From the NCBI RefSeq assembly GCF_000372725.1, contig NW_005200073.1, forward strand, positions 42,024 through 78,094: 36,071 nucleotides of DNA. Direction: 5' to 3'. How positions within the stretch are numbered: position 1 is the first letter of the stretch; the number at the start of each line of letters is the position of its first letter. Shown piece by piece: positions 25,955 to 35,998 of this stretch. The position numbers and the translations under genes were made by a program. The DNA comes from Emiliania huxleyi CCMP1516. Its lineage: Eukaryota > Haptophyta > Isochrysidales > Noelaerhabdaceae. A model generated the notes under the pieces. It had not been told where the DNA came from and did no database searches. It saw nothing but the letters and a program-made list of their open reading frames with translations.

Positions 25955-26617
25955 CTAGGGGTCTGGCGCGAGCGGGGAGCTCGCCTTCTTCGGCACGCCG
26001 TCAGGCTTGAAGGAGTCCTTGCGGCGTCTTCGTCGCTCAGGAGTGAATCCAAGCATCCTGAATCCAAGCATCCGCTCGTACTTCGGCGGCTTGTCCATGT
26101 AGTCCCTCATTTTTTTGGTAACTCGGTTGCTTTTTCGGAATTCCCCCACTCTTGCCAGCGCGTCTTCCCTTAGCACAAAAAGAGCTTCCGCTCTCCTCCT
26201 CATCTTTTCCGTGACACTTCGCTTCATCCTTATCGTCTTGTCCTCGCCGCTCATAGCAAATGCCCTCTCTGATGCCCTCTCCCATATCGTCCTGCATGTT
26301 TCCGCTCCCGTGTCCCCCTCCCCCTGTAGTATTGCCTTAATCTGATCCGCACTGAGTCCTCCATTTGCGTAAAATGCGAAAACCAGGCAGTCCAGCTGTC
26401 TCCTTGACAGTACCCCCTCCACCTCTGTTGGTATTTGTCCCCGAGTCACTCTGATAGCTGACTGCACCACATCCATCGTCTGAGTCACTAGAATTCTGTC
26501 GTCCTCCCCGTCGGGCCGAAGCCCGTCAGGCACTCTCTCCCCGAACCCCAGTGCAATAGTCAAGTCCGCCGAATTTAAGATTTTAGAGGCCGGCCGCAGG
26601 CCGGCGATTTTCAGATT
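25955..26617 (-). CDS. Unknown protein, C-terminal 220 codons
   Basis: Minus-strand frame open from 26617 to a TAG at 25955-25957. It reads NLKIAGLRPASKILNSADLT, IALGFGERVPDGLRPDGEDD, RQLDCLVFAFYANGGLSADQ, IKAILQGEGDTGAETCRTIW, then basic helices (MKRSVTEKMRRRAEALF, RKSNRVTKKMRDYMDKPP), a 15-bp tandem repeat giving RMLGF-RMLGF, and RRRRRKDSFKPDG near the end. Composition is clearly protein-like. No family was recognised; a basic, helical nucleic-acid-associated or transposon ORF is possible. The first internal ATG is at 26563-26561. Upstream, the frame overlaps one terminal inverted repeat of a fold-back element (26568-26733). Confidence 0.5.
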   Translation of the reverse strand, partial: NLKIAGLRPASKILNSADLTIALGFGERVPDGLRPDGEDDRILVTQTMDVVQSAIRVTRGQIPTEVEGVLSRRQLDCLVFAFYANGGLSADQIKAILQGEGDTGAETCRTIWERASERAFAMSGEDKTIRMKRSVTEKMRRRAEALFVLREDALARVGEFRKSNRVTKKMRDYMDKPPKYERMLGFRMLGFTPERRRRRKDSFKPDGVPKKASSPLAPDP

Positions 26618-26733
26618 TTAGACCAAGATTTTAGAGCTCTGGGGCGCATTTTCGCAAGATTTTAGCTGTCCGTTCACACATTTTCAAGATTTTAAGGCTA
26701 ACGGACTCCCCGCCTTCAAATCTTAAATTCGGC
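26568..26733. mobile_element. 166-bp fold-back (MITE-like) element
   Basis: Perfect 16-bp terminal inverted repeats gccgaatttaagattt (26568-26583) and aaatcttaaattcggc (26718-26733). The interior has six or so gattttag motifs and a GC hairpin (ggccggccgcaggccggc). No convincing target-site duplication is visible. It lies between two minus-strand coding regions. Confidence 0.65.
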
Positions 26734-26866
26734 TGACCTGGAGGTTCTTGATCCGTCCGCATCAGTCCGTCCGTGGTTACGTCGTTGTTCTAGAGAACGT
26801 ACCGTCCGTACCGTCCCCTTTGGTGCCGCCCGCGCCCCTCGCGGGGCACGGCCGCACGTGGCAGCG

Positions 26867-27565
26867 TCAACTCAACCCGCTCACCATGTGCTTTTGCACT
26901 TCCGCGTCACGAATCGCATCCACCCTTGGTCCACCCACGAAGCATCGCCACCCAAAGGGCCCCATCTGAAACAAGGTTTCAGCGCTCCGCAGCGATCCCA
27001 CCTTCTTGTCCTCCACTTTTGCCTTCTCCCTCTTAGCTGACGTCTCCGTTCGCGCCTCCTCCCCTCTCGGCACCATCTCCCTCACGGCCCCTTCCACCAA
27101 CGGAACCCCTTGCCCCCGACGGTACAAGTCGTCTTCGTTTGCACGTACACGATGACTTCCTGTCTCCCTGCGCCTCTTCTCCTCCCTCCGTCGCGCGACC
27201 TCCTCTAGCTTCTCCTCGTACACCAGCAGTTCCTCGTTGATATTTCCCCATAGATTTCTGAGCGCCTCCACCACAATCGTCTCCATCATCCTTCGGTTGC
27301 TCTCACCTTCCTCCTCGCGCTGCTCACTCATCCACGGCGCAGAATCAAAGTGCCCAGCGTCCTCCCCTTTCCTCTCCCCTCCTTCCTCTCCCTCCTCGTC
27401 CCACCGCGCCATCCCTTCCACCTCCGTCCCCACTCCCTTCTTCGATGCATCGTCCCCACCCTCCTCCCCGGATAACCCCTCTTCTACACACACCACCTCG
27501 AGAACCTCTAGAGAGTGGTAAACTTCTTTTGGATGAACTGTATCGTCGTCGTCGTCTCTAGCCAG
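26867..27565 (-). CDS. Unknown acidic/charged protein, 232 codons
   Basis: Minus-strand frame open from 27565 to a TGA at 26867-26869. It begins LARDDDDDTVHPKEVYHSLE, continues VLEVVCVEEGLSGEEGGDDA (Glu/Gly-rich), then a coiled-coil-like section (MMETIVVEALRNLWGNINEE, LLVYEEKLEEVARRREEKRR) and GWRCFVGGPRVDAIRDAEVQ, KHMVSGLS. A donor-like ATG|gtgagcgg at 26885-26884 may end an exon before the fold-back element, with the 25955-26617 frame as a later exon, but no AG acceptor lies in the right place, so linkage is unproven. Family not recognised; gag-like or regulatory are guesses only. Confidence 0.45.
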   Translation of the reverse strand: MARDDDDDTVHPKEVYHSLEVLEVVCVEEGLSGEEGGDDASKKGVGTEVEGMARWDEEGEEGGERKGEDAGHFDSAPWMSEQREEEGESNRRMMETIVVEALRNLWGNINEELLVYEEKLEEVARRREEKRRRETGSHRVRANEDDLYRRGQGVPLVEGAVREMVPRGEEARTETSAKREKAKVEDKKVGSLRSAETLFQMGPFGWRCFVGGPRVDAIRDAEVQKHMVSGLS

Positions 27566-27673
27566 TCACTCTAACTCTCAGAGATGGGCTAAAGAGGATC
27601 CGGAGCGCGGTAAGACTCTGGGGCTCTCTCCGAAGGGAGCGTAGCGTACGCGGAGGGAGCTCAGAGTTTCCCC
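27533..27673. repeat. 141-bp direct repeat, copy 1
   Basis: Begins atgaactgtatcgtcgtcg and ends cagagtttcccc; identical at 27982-28122 (offset 449 bp). This copy overlaps the start of the acidic ORF (its GTC run encodes the Asp stretch on the minus strand). Confidence 0.92.
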
Positions 27674-27981
27674 GTTCTCTGGAACCTCTTGGAGCAAGAG
27701 GACTCGCAAGAGACGAATGCGATTCGATCGGGCGGTAGATGAGGGATGGTGGTGGGTCGCTTTGAGAACTGATAGGTTGGCGCCTGTCTGAGCAGGAGCC
27801 GACGCTAGTCGGGAGCTGTGTCGGAGCCTCGTGGCGCTCGGATGTCCCGTCTCCCGCGCACAAAGCGGCGGGCAGCGGCGGGCGCGGGGGTAAGGGTTCC
27901 CGCCCGCTAGGCGCTGCCCTCTGCGCCGAGGCTCGACCCGCTTCTCCTCAGTTCACTAGCACAAACTAAAGTTTGTTTATC

Positions 27982-28122
27982 ATGAACTGTATCGTCGTCG
28001 TCGTCTCTAGCCAGTCACTCTAACTCTCAGAGATGGGCTAAAGAGGATCCGGAGCGCGGTAAGACTCTGGGGCTCTCTCCGAAGGGAGCGTAGCGTACGC
28101 GGAGGGAGCTCAGAGTTTCCCC
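27982..28122. repeat. 141-bp direct repeat, copy 2
   Basis: Second copy, with unrelated sequence on both sides: tttgtttatc before it, and aatccggagcgaggg after it. Minus-strand frame in both: GETLSSLRVRYAPFGESPRV then LPRSGSSLAHL. In this copy it continues upstream as LGILHALRYASESLTPGSLL, which looks protein-like. Confidence 0.9.
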
Positions 28123-28403
28123 AATCCGGAGCGAGGGAAGGAGCGATCCCGGGGTGAGCGACTCCGAAGCGTAGCGCAGCGCGTGGAGGATCCCCAAATT
28201 GAGTGAGTGACGGTCCCATTCGGACTCGTCCTCGGCCGTCGGCGGCGTCGCGGCGATATGGCGTTTCGCCTTCACTCGGGTTGTCCGTCGAGGCCGAGCG
28301 GCGGCCGTTATCGCCACTGGCGGCCCGTAGATCGGGAAGGCGGGAGGGGCTCTCCACTGCCGGTCTCACAAGGTGAAGGTTCGTGCTTCTTTCATGTCGT
28401 GAG
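28123..28403. other. No firm gene
   Basis: The minus-strand frame extending the 141-bp repeat (about 28027-28317) may be an exon of a repeated gene. The rest has no recognised feature. GC-rich. Confidence 0.35.
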
Positions 28404-28441
28404 GTAGAGGAGCGGCGGGTCTCGCACTGCCGCTCCTCTAC
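28404..28441. other. Strong hairpin before the satellite array
   Basis: gtagaggagcggc (28404-28416) and gccgctcctctac (28429-28441) form a perfect 13-bp stem with a 12-base loop. It lies 50 bp before the first satellite unit. Terminator, ncRNA or boundary element cannot be decided. Confidence 0.6.
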
Positions 28442-28491
28442 CGATACGAGCGCACTCCACAGGCGTCGCAGGCGAGCGAGGAGCTACAGCA

Positions 28492-31400
28492 GGAAGCCGT
28501 GCTGAGAGCGCCGAGCGGGGCTACGTGCCCGCGAGGCTCGGCGCTGCCTGCGAGGCAGCGCTAGGGGGGAGCGTGGCGGCCGGCGAGGGCGCCCGCTCGA
28601 CGCCACACACGACGACGCGCGAGCAGCGTGTCGGCGGGCGAATCGTGAGACGGTGCGAAAGACGGAACGATGGCGATGGCGGCGGCCACGATGGCGCCGG
28701 CCCGAGCCATGCCGAGGCGAGCAGCTTGGCTGCCGCCGCCGCAGCCGCGAGGCTGCGTTCGCGTGCCCGAGGCCCGGCGGAGGGGCGTCGAGCCGCCGTG
28801 CCGAGGGCGCGAAGGCAGCGCCTGCGCGTTGGCTGGCGCTGCCTAACGGACGGTACGAGTCGAGGCGACGGCGGAGGCCGTGCCGAGAGCGCCGAGCAAG
28901 GCTACGTGCCCGCGAGGCTCGGCGCTGCCTGCGAGGCAGCGCTAGGGGGGAGCGTGGCGGCCGGCTAGGGCGCCCGCTCGACGCCACACACGACGACGCG
29001 CGAGCAGCGTGTCGGCGAGCGAATCGTGAGACGGTAGGTGGAAAACGGGACGATGGCGATGGCGGCGGCCACGATGGCGCCGGCCCGAGCCATGTCGAGG
29101 CGAGCAGCTTGGCTGCCGCCGCCGCGGCCGCGAGGCTGCGTTCGCGTGCCCGAGGCCCGGCGGAGGGGCGTCGAGCCGCCGTGCCGAGGGCGCGAGGGCA
29201 GCGCCTGCGCGTTGGCTGGCGCTGCCTAACAGACGGTACGAGTCGAGGCGACGGCGGAAGCCGTGCTGAGAGCGCCGAGCGGGGCTACATGCCCGCGAGG
29301 CTCGGCGCTGCCTGCGAGGCAGCGCTAGGGGGGAGCGTGGCGGCCGGCGAGGGCGCCCGCTCGACGCAACACACGACGACGCGCGAGCAGCGTGTCGGTG
29401 GGCGAATCGTGAGACGGTGCGAAAGACGGAACGATGGCGATGGCGGCGGCCACGCTGGTGCTGGCCCGAACCATGTCGAGGCGAGCAGCTTGGCTGCCGC
29501 CGCCGCAGCCGCGAGGCTGCGTTCACGTGCCCGAGGCCCAGCAGGGGCGGCGTCGAGCCGCCGTGCCGAGGGCGCGAGGGCAGCGCCTGCGCGTTGGCTG
29601 GCTCTGCCTAACAGACGGTACGAGTCGAGGCGACGGCGGAAGCCGTGCCGAGAGCGCCGAGCGGGGCTACGTGCCCGCGAGGCGCGGCGCTGCCTGCGAG
29701 GCAGCGCTAGGGGGGAGCGTGGCGGCTGGCGAGGGCGCCCGCTCGACGCCACACACGACGACGCGCGAGCAGCGTGTCGGTGGGCGAATCGTGAGACGGT
29801 AGGAGAAAGACGGGACGATGGCGATGGCGGCGGCCACGTTGGCGCCGGCCCGAGCCATGTCGAGGCGAGCAGCTTGGCTGCCGCCGCCGCAGCCGCGAGG
29901 CTGCGTTCGCGTGCCCGAGGCCCAGCAGGGGCGGCGTCGAGCCGCCGTGCCGAGGGCGCGAGGGCAGCGCCTGCGCGTTGGCTGGCTCTGCCTAACAGAC
30001 GGTACGAGTCGAGGCGACGGCGGAGGCCGTGCTGAGGGCGCCGAGCGGGGCTACGCGCCCGCGAGGCTCGGCGCTGCTTGCGAGGCAGCGCTAGGGGGGA
30101 GCGTGGCGGCCGGCGAGGGCGCCCGCTCGACGCCACACACGACGACGCGTGAGCAGCGTGTCGGCGGGCGAATCGTGAGACGGTAGGTGGAAAACGGGAT
30201 GATGGCGGATGGCGGCGGCCACGCTGGTGCCGGCCCGAGCCATGTCGAGGCGAGCAGCTTGGCTGCCGCCGCCGCAGCCGCGAGGCTGCGTTCGCGTGCC
30301 CGAAGCCCAGCAGGGGCGGCGTCGAGCCGCCGTGCCGAGGGCGCGAAGGCAGCGCCTGCGCGTTGGCTGGCTCTGCCTAACAGACGGTACGAGTCGAGGC
30401 GACGGCGGAAGCCGTGCTGAGAGCGCCGAACGGGGCTACGCGCCCGCGAGGCTCGGCGCTGCCTGCGAGGCAGCGCTAGGGGGGAGCGTGGCGGCCGGCG
30501 AGGGCGCCCGCTCGACGCAACACACGACGACGCGTGAGCAGCGTGTCGGTGGGCGAGTCGTGAGACGGTGCGAAATACGGAACGGTGGCGATGGCGGCGG
30601 CCACGCTGGTGCTGGCCCGAGCCATGTCGAAGCGAGCAGCCTGGCTGCCGCCGCCGCAGCCGCGAGGCTGGGTTCGCGTGCCCGAGGCCCGGCGGAGGGG
30701 CGTCGAGCCGCCGTGCCGAGGGCGCGAGGGCAGCGCCTGCGCGTTGGCTGGCTCTGCCTAACAGACGGTATGAGTCGAGGCGACGGCGGAGGCCGTGCTG
30801 AGGGCGCCGAGCGAGGCTACGTGCCCGCGAGGCGCGGCGCTGCCTGCGAGGCAGCGCTAGGGGGAGCGTGGCGGCTGGCGAGGGCGCCCGCTCGACGCCA
30901 CACACGACGACGCGCGAGCAGCGTGTCGGTGGGCGAATCGTGAGACGGTAGGTGGAAAACGGGACGATGGCGATGGCGGCGGCCACGATGGCGCCGGCCC
31001 GAGCCATGTCGAGGCGAGCAGCCTGGCTGCCGCCGCCGCAGCCGCGAGGCTGCGTTCACGTGCCCGAGGCCCGGCGGAGGGGCGTCGAGCCGCCGTGCCG
31101 AGGGCGCGAAGGCAGCGCCTGCGCGTTGGCTGGCTCTGCCTGGCTGACAGTACGAGTCGAGGCGACGGCGGAAGCCGTCCCGAGAGCGCCGAGCGGGGCT
31201 ACGTGCCCGCGAGGCTCGGCGCTGCCTGCGAGGCAGCGCTAGGGGGAGCGTGGCGGCCGGCGAGGGCGCCCGCTCGACGCAACACACGACGACGCGCGAG
31301 CGGCGTGTCGGTGGGCGAATCGTGAGACGGTGCGAAATACGGAACGGTGGCGATGGCGGCGGCCACGCTGGTGCTGGCCCGAGCCATGTCGAGGCGAGCA

Positions 31401-34400
31401 GCTTGGCTGCCGCCGCCGCAGCCGCGAGGCTGCGTTCGCGTGCCCGAGGCCCGGCAGGGGCGGCGTCGAGCCGCCGTGCCGAGGGCGCGAGGGCAGCGCC
31501 TGCGCGTTGGCTGGCTCTGCCTAACAGACGGTACGAGTCGAGGCGACGGCGGAGGCCGTGCTGTAGGCGCCGAGCGGGGCTACGCGCCCGCGAGGCGCGG
31601 CGCTGCTTGCGAGGCAGCGCTAGGGGGGAGCATGGCGGCCGGCGAGGGCGCCCGCTCGACGCCACACACGACGACGCGCGAGCAGCGTGTCGGTGGGCGA
31701 ATCGTGAGACGGTAGGAGAAAGACGGGACGATGGCGATGGCGGCGGCCACGTTGGCGCCGGCCCGAGCCATGTCGAGGCGAGCAGCTTGGCTGCCGCCGC
31801 CGCAGCCGCGAGGCTGCGTTCGCGTGCCCGAGGCCCAGCAGGGGCGGCGTCGAGCCGCCGTGCCGAGGGCGCGAGGGCAGCGCCTGCGCGTTGGCTGGCT
31901 CTGCCTAACAGACGGTACGAGTCGAGGCGACGGCGGAGGCCGTGCTGAGGGCGCCGAGCGGGGCTACGCGCCCGCGAGGCTCGGCGCTGCTTGCGAGGCA
32001 GCGCTAGGGGGGAGCGTGGCGGCCGGCGAGGGCGCCCGCTCGACGCCACACACGACGACGCGCGAGCAGCGTGTCGGTGGGCGAGTCGTGAGACGGTAGG
32101 AGAAAGACGGGACGATGGCGATGGCGGCGGCCACGATGGCGCCGGCCCGAGCCATGTCGAGGCGAGCAGCTTGGCTGCCGCCGCCGCAGCCGCGAGGCTG
32201 CGTTCGCGTGCCCGAGGCCCGGCGGAGGGGCGTCGAGCCGCCGTGCCGAGGGCGCGAGGGCAGCGCCTGCGCGTTGGCTGGCTCTGCCTAACAGACGGTA
32301 CGAGTCGAGGCGACGGCGGAAGCCGTGCCGAGAGCGCCGAGCGGGGCTACGTGCCCGCGAGGCTCGGCGCTGCCTGCGAGGCAGCGCTAGGGGGAGCGTG
32401 GCGGCCGTCGAGGGCGCCCGCTCGACGCCACACACGACGACGCGCGAGCAGCGTGTCGGCGGGCGAATCGTGAGACGGTAGGTGGAAAACGGGATGATGG
32501 CGGATGGCGGCGGCCACGCTGGTGCCGGCCCGAGCCATGTCGAGGCGAGCAGCTTGGCTGCCGCCGCCGCAGCCGCGAGGCTGCGTTCGCGTGCCCGAGG
32601 CCCAGCAGGGGCGGCGTCGAGCCGCCGTGCCGAGGGCGCGAAGGCAGCGCCTGCGCGTTGGCTGGCTCTGCCTAACAGACGGTACGAGTCGAGGCGACGG
32701 CGGAAGCCGTGCCGAGAGCGCCGAGCGGGGCTACGTGCCCGCGAGGCTCGGCGCTGCCTGCGAGGCAGCGCTAGGGGGGAGCGTGGCGGCCGGCGAGGGC
32801 GCCCGCTCGACGCAACACACGACGACGCGTGAGCAGCGTGTCGGTGGGCGAGTCGTGAGACGGTGCGAAATACGGAACGGTGGCGATGGCGGCGGCCACG
32901 CTGGTGCTGGCCCGAGCCATGTCGAGGCGAGCAGCTTGGCTGCCGCCGCCGCAGCCGCGAGGCTGCGTTCGCGTGCCCGAGGCCCGGCGGAGGGGCGTCG
33001 AGCCGCCGTGCCGAGGGCGCGAAGGCAGCGCCTGCGCGTTGGCTGGCTCTGCCTGGCTGACAGTACGAGTCGAGGCGACGGCGGAAGCCGTGCCGAGACC
33101 GCCGAGCGGGGCTACGTGCCCGCGAGGCTCGGCGCTGCCTGCGAGGCAGCGCTAGGGGGAGCGTGGCGGCCGGCGAGGGCGCCCGCTCGACGCAACACAC
33201 GACGACGCGTGAGCAGCGTGTCGGTGGGCGAGTCGTGAGACGGTGCGAAATACGGAACGGTGGCGATGGCGGCGGCCACGCTGGTGCTGGCCCGAGCCAT
33301 GTCGAGGCGAGCAGCTTGGCTGCCGCCGCCGCAGCCGCGAGGCTGCGTTCGCGTGCCCGAGGCCCAGCAGGGGCGGCGTCGAGCCGCCGTGCCGAGGGCG
33401 CGAGGGCAGCGCCTGCGCGTTGGCTGGCTCTGCCTAACAGACGGTACGAGTCGAGGCGACGGCGGAGGCCGTGCTGAGGGCGCCGAGCGGGGCTACGCGC
33501 CCGCGAGGCTCGGCGCTGCTTGCGAGGCAGCGCTAGGGGGGAGCGTGGCGGCCGGCGAGGGCGCCCGCTCGACGCCACACACGACGACGCGCGAGCAGCG
33601 TGTCGGTGGGCGAATCGTGAGACGGTAGGAGAAAGACGGGACGATGGCGATGGCGGCGGCCACGATGGCGCCGGCCCGAGCCATGTCGAGGCGAGCAGCT
33701 TGGCTGCCGCCGCCGCAGCCGTGAGGCTGCGTTCGCGTGCCCGAGGCCCGGCGGAGGGGCGTCGAGCCGCCGTGCCGAGGGCGCGAAGGCAGCGCCTGCG
33801 CGTTGGCTGGCGCTGCCTGGCTGACAGTACGAGTCGAGGCGACGGCGGAAGCCGTGCCGAGAGCGCCGAGCGGGGCTACGTGCCCGCGAGGCTCGGCGCT
33901 GCCTGCGAGGCAGCGCTAGGGGGAGCGTGGCGGCCGGCGAGGGCGCCCGCTCGACGCAACACACGACGACGCGCGAGCAGCGTGTCGGTGGGCGAATCGT
34001 GAGACGGTAGGAGAAAGACGGGACGATGGCGATGGCGGCGGCCACGTTGGCGCCGGCCCGAGCCATGTCGAGGCGAGCAGCTTGGCTGCCGCCGCCGCAG
34101 CCGCGAGGCTGCGTTCGCGTGCCCGAGGCCCGGCGGAGGGGCGTCGAGCCGCCGTGCCGAGGGCGCGAGGGCAGCGCCTGCGCGTTGGCTGGCGCTGCCT
34201 AATTGACGGTACGAGTCGAGGCGACGGCGGAGGCCGTGCCGAGAGCGCCGAGCGGGGCTACGTGCCCGCGAGGCTCGGCACTGCCTGCGAGGCAGCGCTA
34301 GGGGGGAGCTTGGCGGCCGGCGAGGGCGCCCGCTCGACGCCACACACGACGACGCGTGAGCAGCGTGTCGGTGGGCGAATCGTGAGACGGTGCGAAATAC

Positions 34401-35998
34401 GGAACGATGGCGGATGGCGGCGGCCACGCTGGTGCTGGCCCGAGCCATGTCGAGGCGAGCAGCCTGGCTGCCGCCGCCGCAGCCGCGAGGCTGGGTTCGC
34501 GTGCCCGAGGCCCGGCGGAGGGGCGTCGAGCCGCCGTGCCGAGGGCGCGAGGGCAGCGCCTGCGCGTTGGCTGGCTCTGCCTAACAGACGGTACGAGTCG
34601 AGGCGACGGCGGAGGCCGTGCCGAGAGCGCCGAGCGGGGCTACGTGCCAGCGACCCGCGGCGCTGCCTGCGGGGCAGCGCTAGGGGGAGCGTGGCGGCTG
34701 GCGAGGGCGCCCGCTCGACGCCACACACGACGACGCGTGAGCAGCGTGTCGGTGGGCGAATCGTGAGACGGTGCGAAAGGCGGGACGATGGCGATGGCGG
34801 CGCCCACGTTGGCGCCGGCCCGAGCCATGTCGAAGCGAGCAGCTTGGCTGCCGCCGCTGCAGCCGTGAGGCTGCGTTCACGTGCCCGAGGCCCGGCGGAG
34901 GGGCGTCGAGCCGCCGTGCCGAGGGCGCGAAGGCAGCGCCTGCGCGTTGGCTGGCTCTGCCTAGCTGACGGTACGAGTCGAGGCGACGGCGGAGGCCGTG
35001 CCGAGAGCGCCGAGCAGGGAGACGTGCCCGCGAGGCTCGGCGCTGCTTGCGAGGCAGCGCTAGGGGGGGAGCGTGGCGGCCGGCGAGGGCGCCCGCTCGA
35101 CGCCACACACGACGACGCGCGAGCAGCGTGTCGGTGGGCGAGTCGTGAGACGGTGCGAAATACGGCACGATGGCGGATGGAGCCGGCCACGCTGGCGCCG
35201 GCCCGAGCCATGTCGAGGCGAGCAGCTTGGCTGCCGCCGCCGCAGCCGCGAGGCTGCGTTCACGTGCCCGAGGCCCGGCGGAGGGGCGTCGAGCCGCCGT
35301 GCCGAGGGCGCGAAGGCAGCGCCTGCGCGTTGGCTGGCGCTGCCTAATTGACGGTACGAGTCGAGGCGACGGCGGAAGCCGTGCCGAGAGCGCCGAGCGG
35401 GGAGACGTGCCCGCGAGGCGCGGCGCTGCCTGCGAGGCAGCGCTAGGGGGGAGCGTGGCGGCCGGCGAGGGCGCCCGCTCGACGCCACGCACGACGACGC
35501 GCGAGCAGCGTGTCGGTGGGCGAATCGTGAGACGGTGCGAAAGGCGGAAAGATGGCGATGGCGGCGGCCACGTTGGCGCCGGCCCGAGCCATGTCGAAGC
35601 GAGCAGCTTGGCTGCCGCCGCCGCAGCCGCGAGGCTGCGCTCACGTGTCCGAGGCCCGGCGGAGGGGCGTCGAGCCGCCGTGCCGAGGGCGCGAAGGCAG
35701 CGCCTGCGCGTTGGCTGGCGCTGCCTAACAGACGGTACGAGTCGAGGCGACGGCGGAGGCCGTGCCGAGAGCGCCGAGCGGGGCTACGTGCCCGCGAGGC
35801 TCGGCGCTGCCTGCGAGGCAGCGCTAGGGGGGGAGCGTGGCGGCCGGCGAGGGCGCCCGCTCGACGCCACACACGACGACGCGCGAGCGGCGTGTCGGTG
35901 GGCGAGTCGTGAGACGGCAGGTGAAAGACGGAACGATGGCGATGGCGGCGGCCACGAAGGCGCCGCCCCGAGCCATGTCGAGGCGAGCAGCCTGGCTT
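28492..35998. repeat. Satellite array: about 20 tandem copies of a ~382-bp unit
   Basis: The landmark cgtgagacggt recurs about every 380-385 bp (near 28651, 29036, 29417, 29799, 30183, 30568, 30948, 31330, 31712, 32096, 32478, 32863, 33243, 33625, 34006, 34390, 34771, 35153, 35535 and 35917). Identity between units is very high, with variants clustered in a short hypervariable segment after the landmark. Each unit contains gcgctgcctgcgaggcagcgc-type hairpins (first at 28541-28561), cgccgccgcagccgcgaggc and cacacacgacgacgcg. ORFs up to 460 (plus) and 524 (minus) codons arise only because the unit is GC-rich. The unit length is generally not a multiple of 3, so frames rotate, arguing against coding. 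It ends abruptly at 35998; the last 70 bases of the window are different G-rich DNA. Possible roles: heterochromatic satellite or rDNA spacer subrepeats. Confidence 0.93.

Larger units (their letters stand above)
21965..26031 (-). repeat. 4.07-kb inverted duplication, arm B
   Basis: Partner of 11584-15636. The inner edge lies in an atgcag-type microsatellite (21965-21990). The outer edge (26031) lies inside the 3-prime part of the ORF at 25955-26617, so this side holds the intact context and arm A only the terminal 24 or so codons of that ORF. Confidence 0.95.

Noticed and set aside
28653..35872. ORFs of 244-524 codons on both strands of the satellite array
   Set aside because: They arise in every frame from a stop-poor GC-rich repeat. 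Unit length is mostly not divisible by 3, so the frame rotates each unit, and products are Arg/Ala-rich with no domain.
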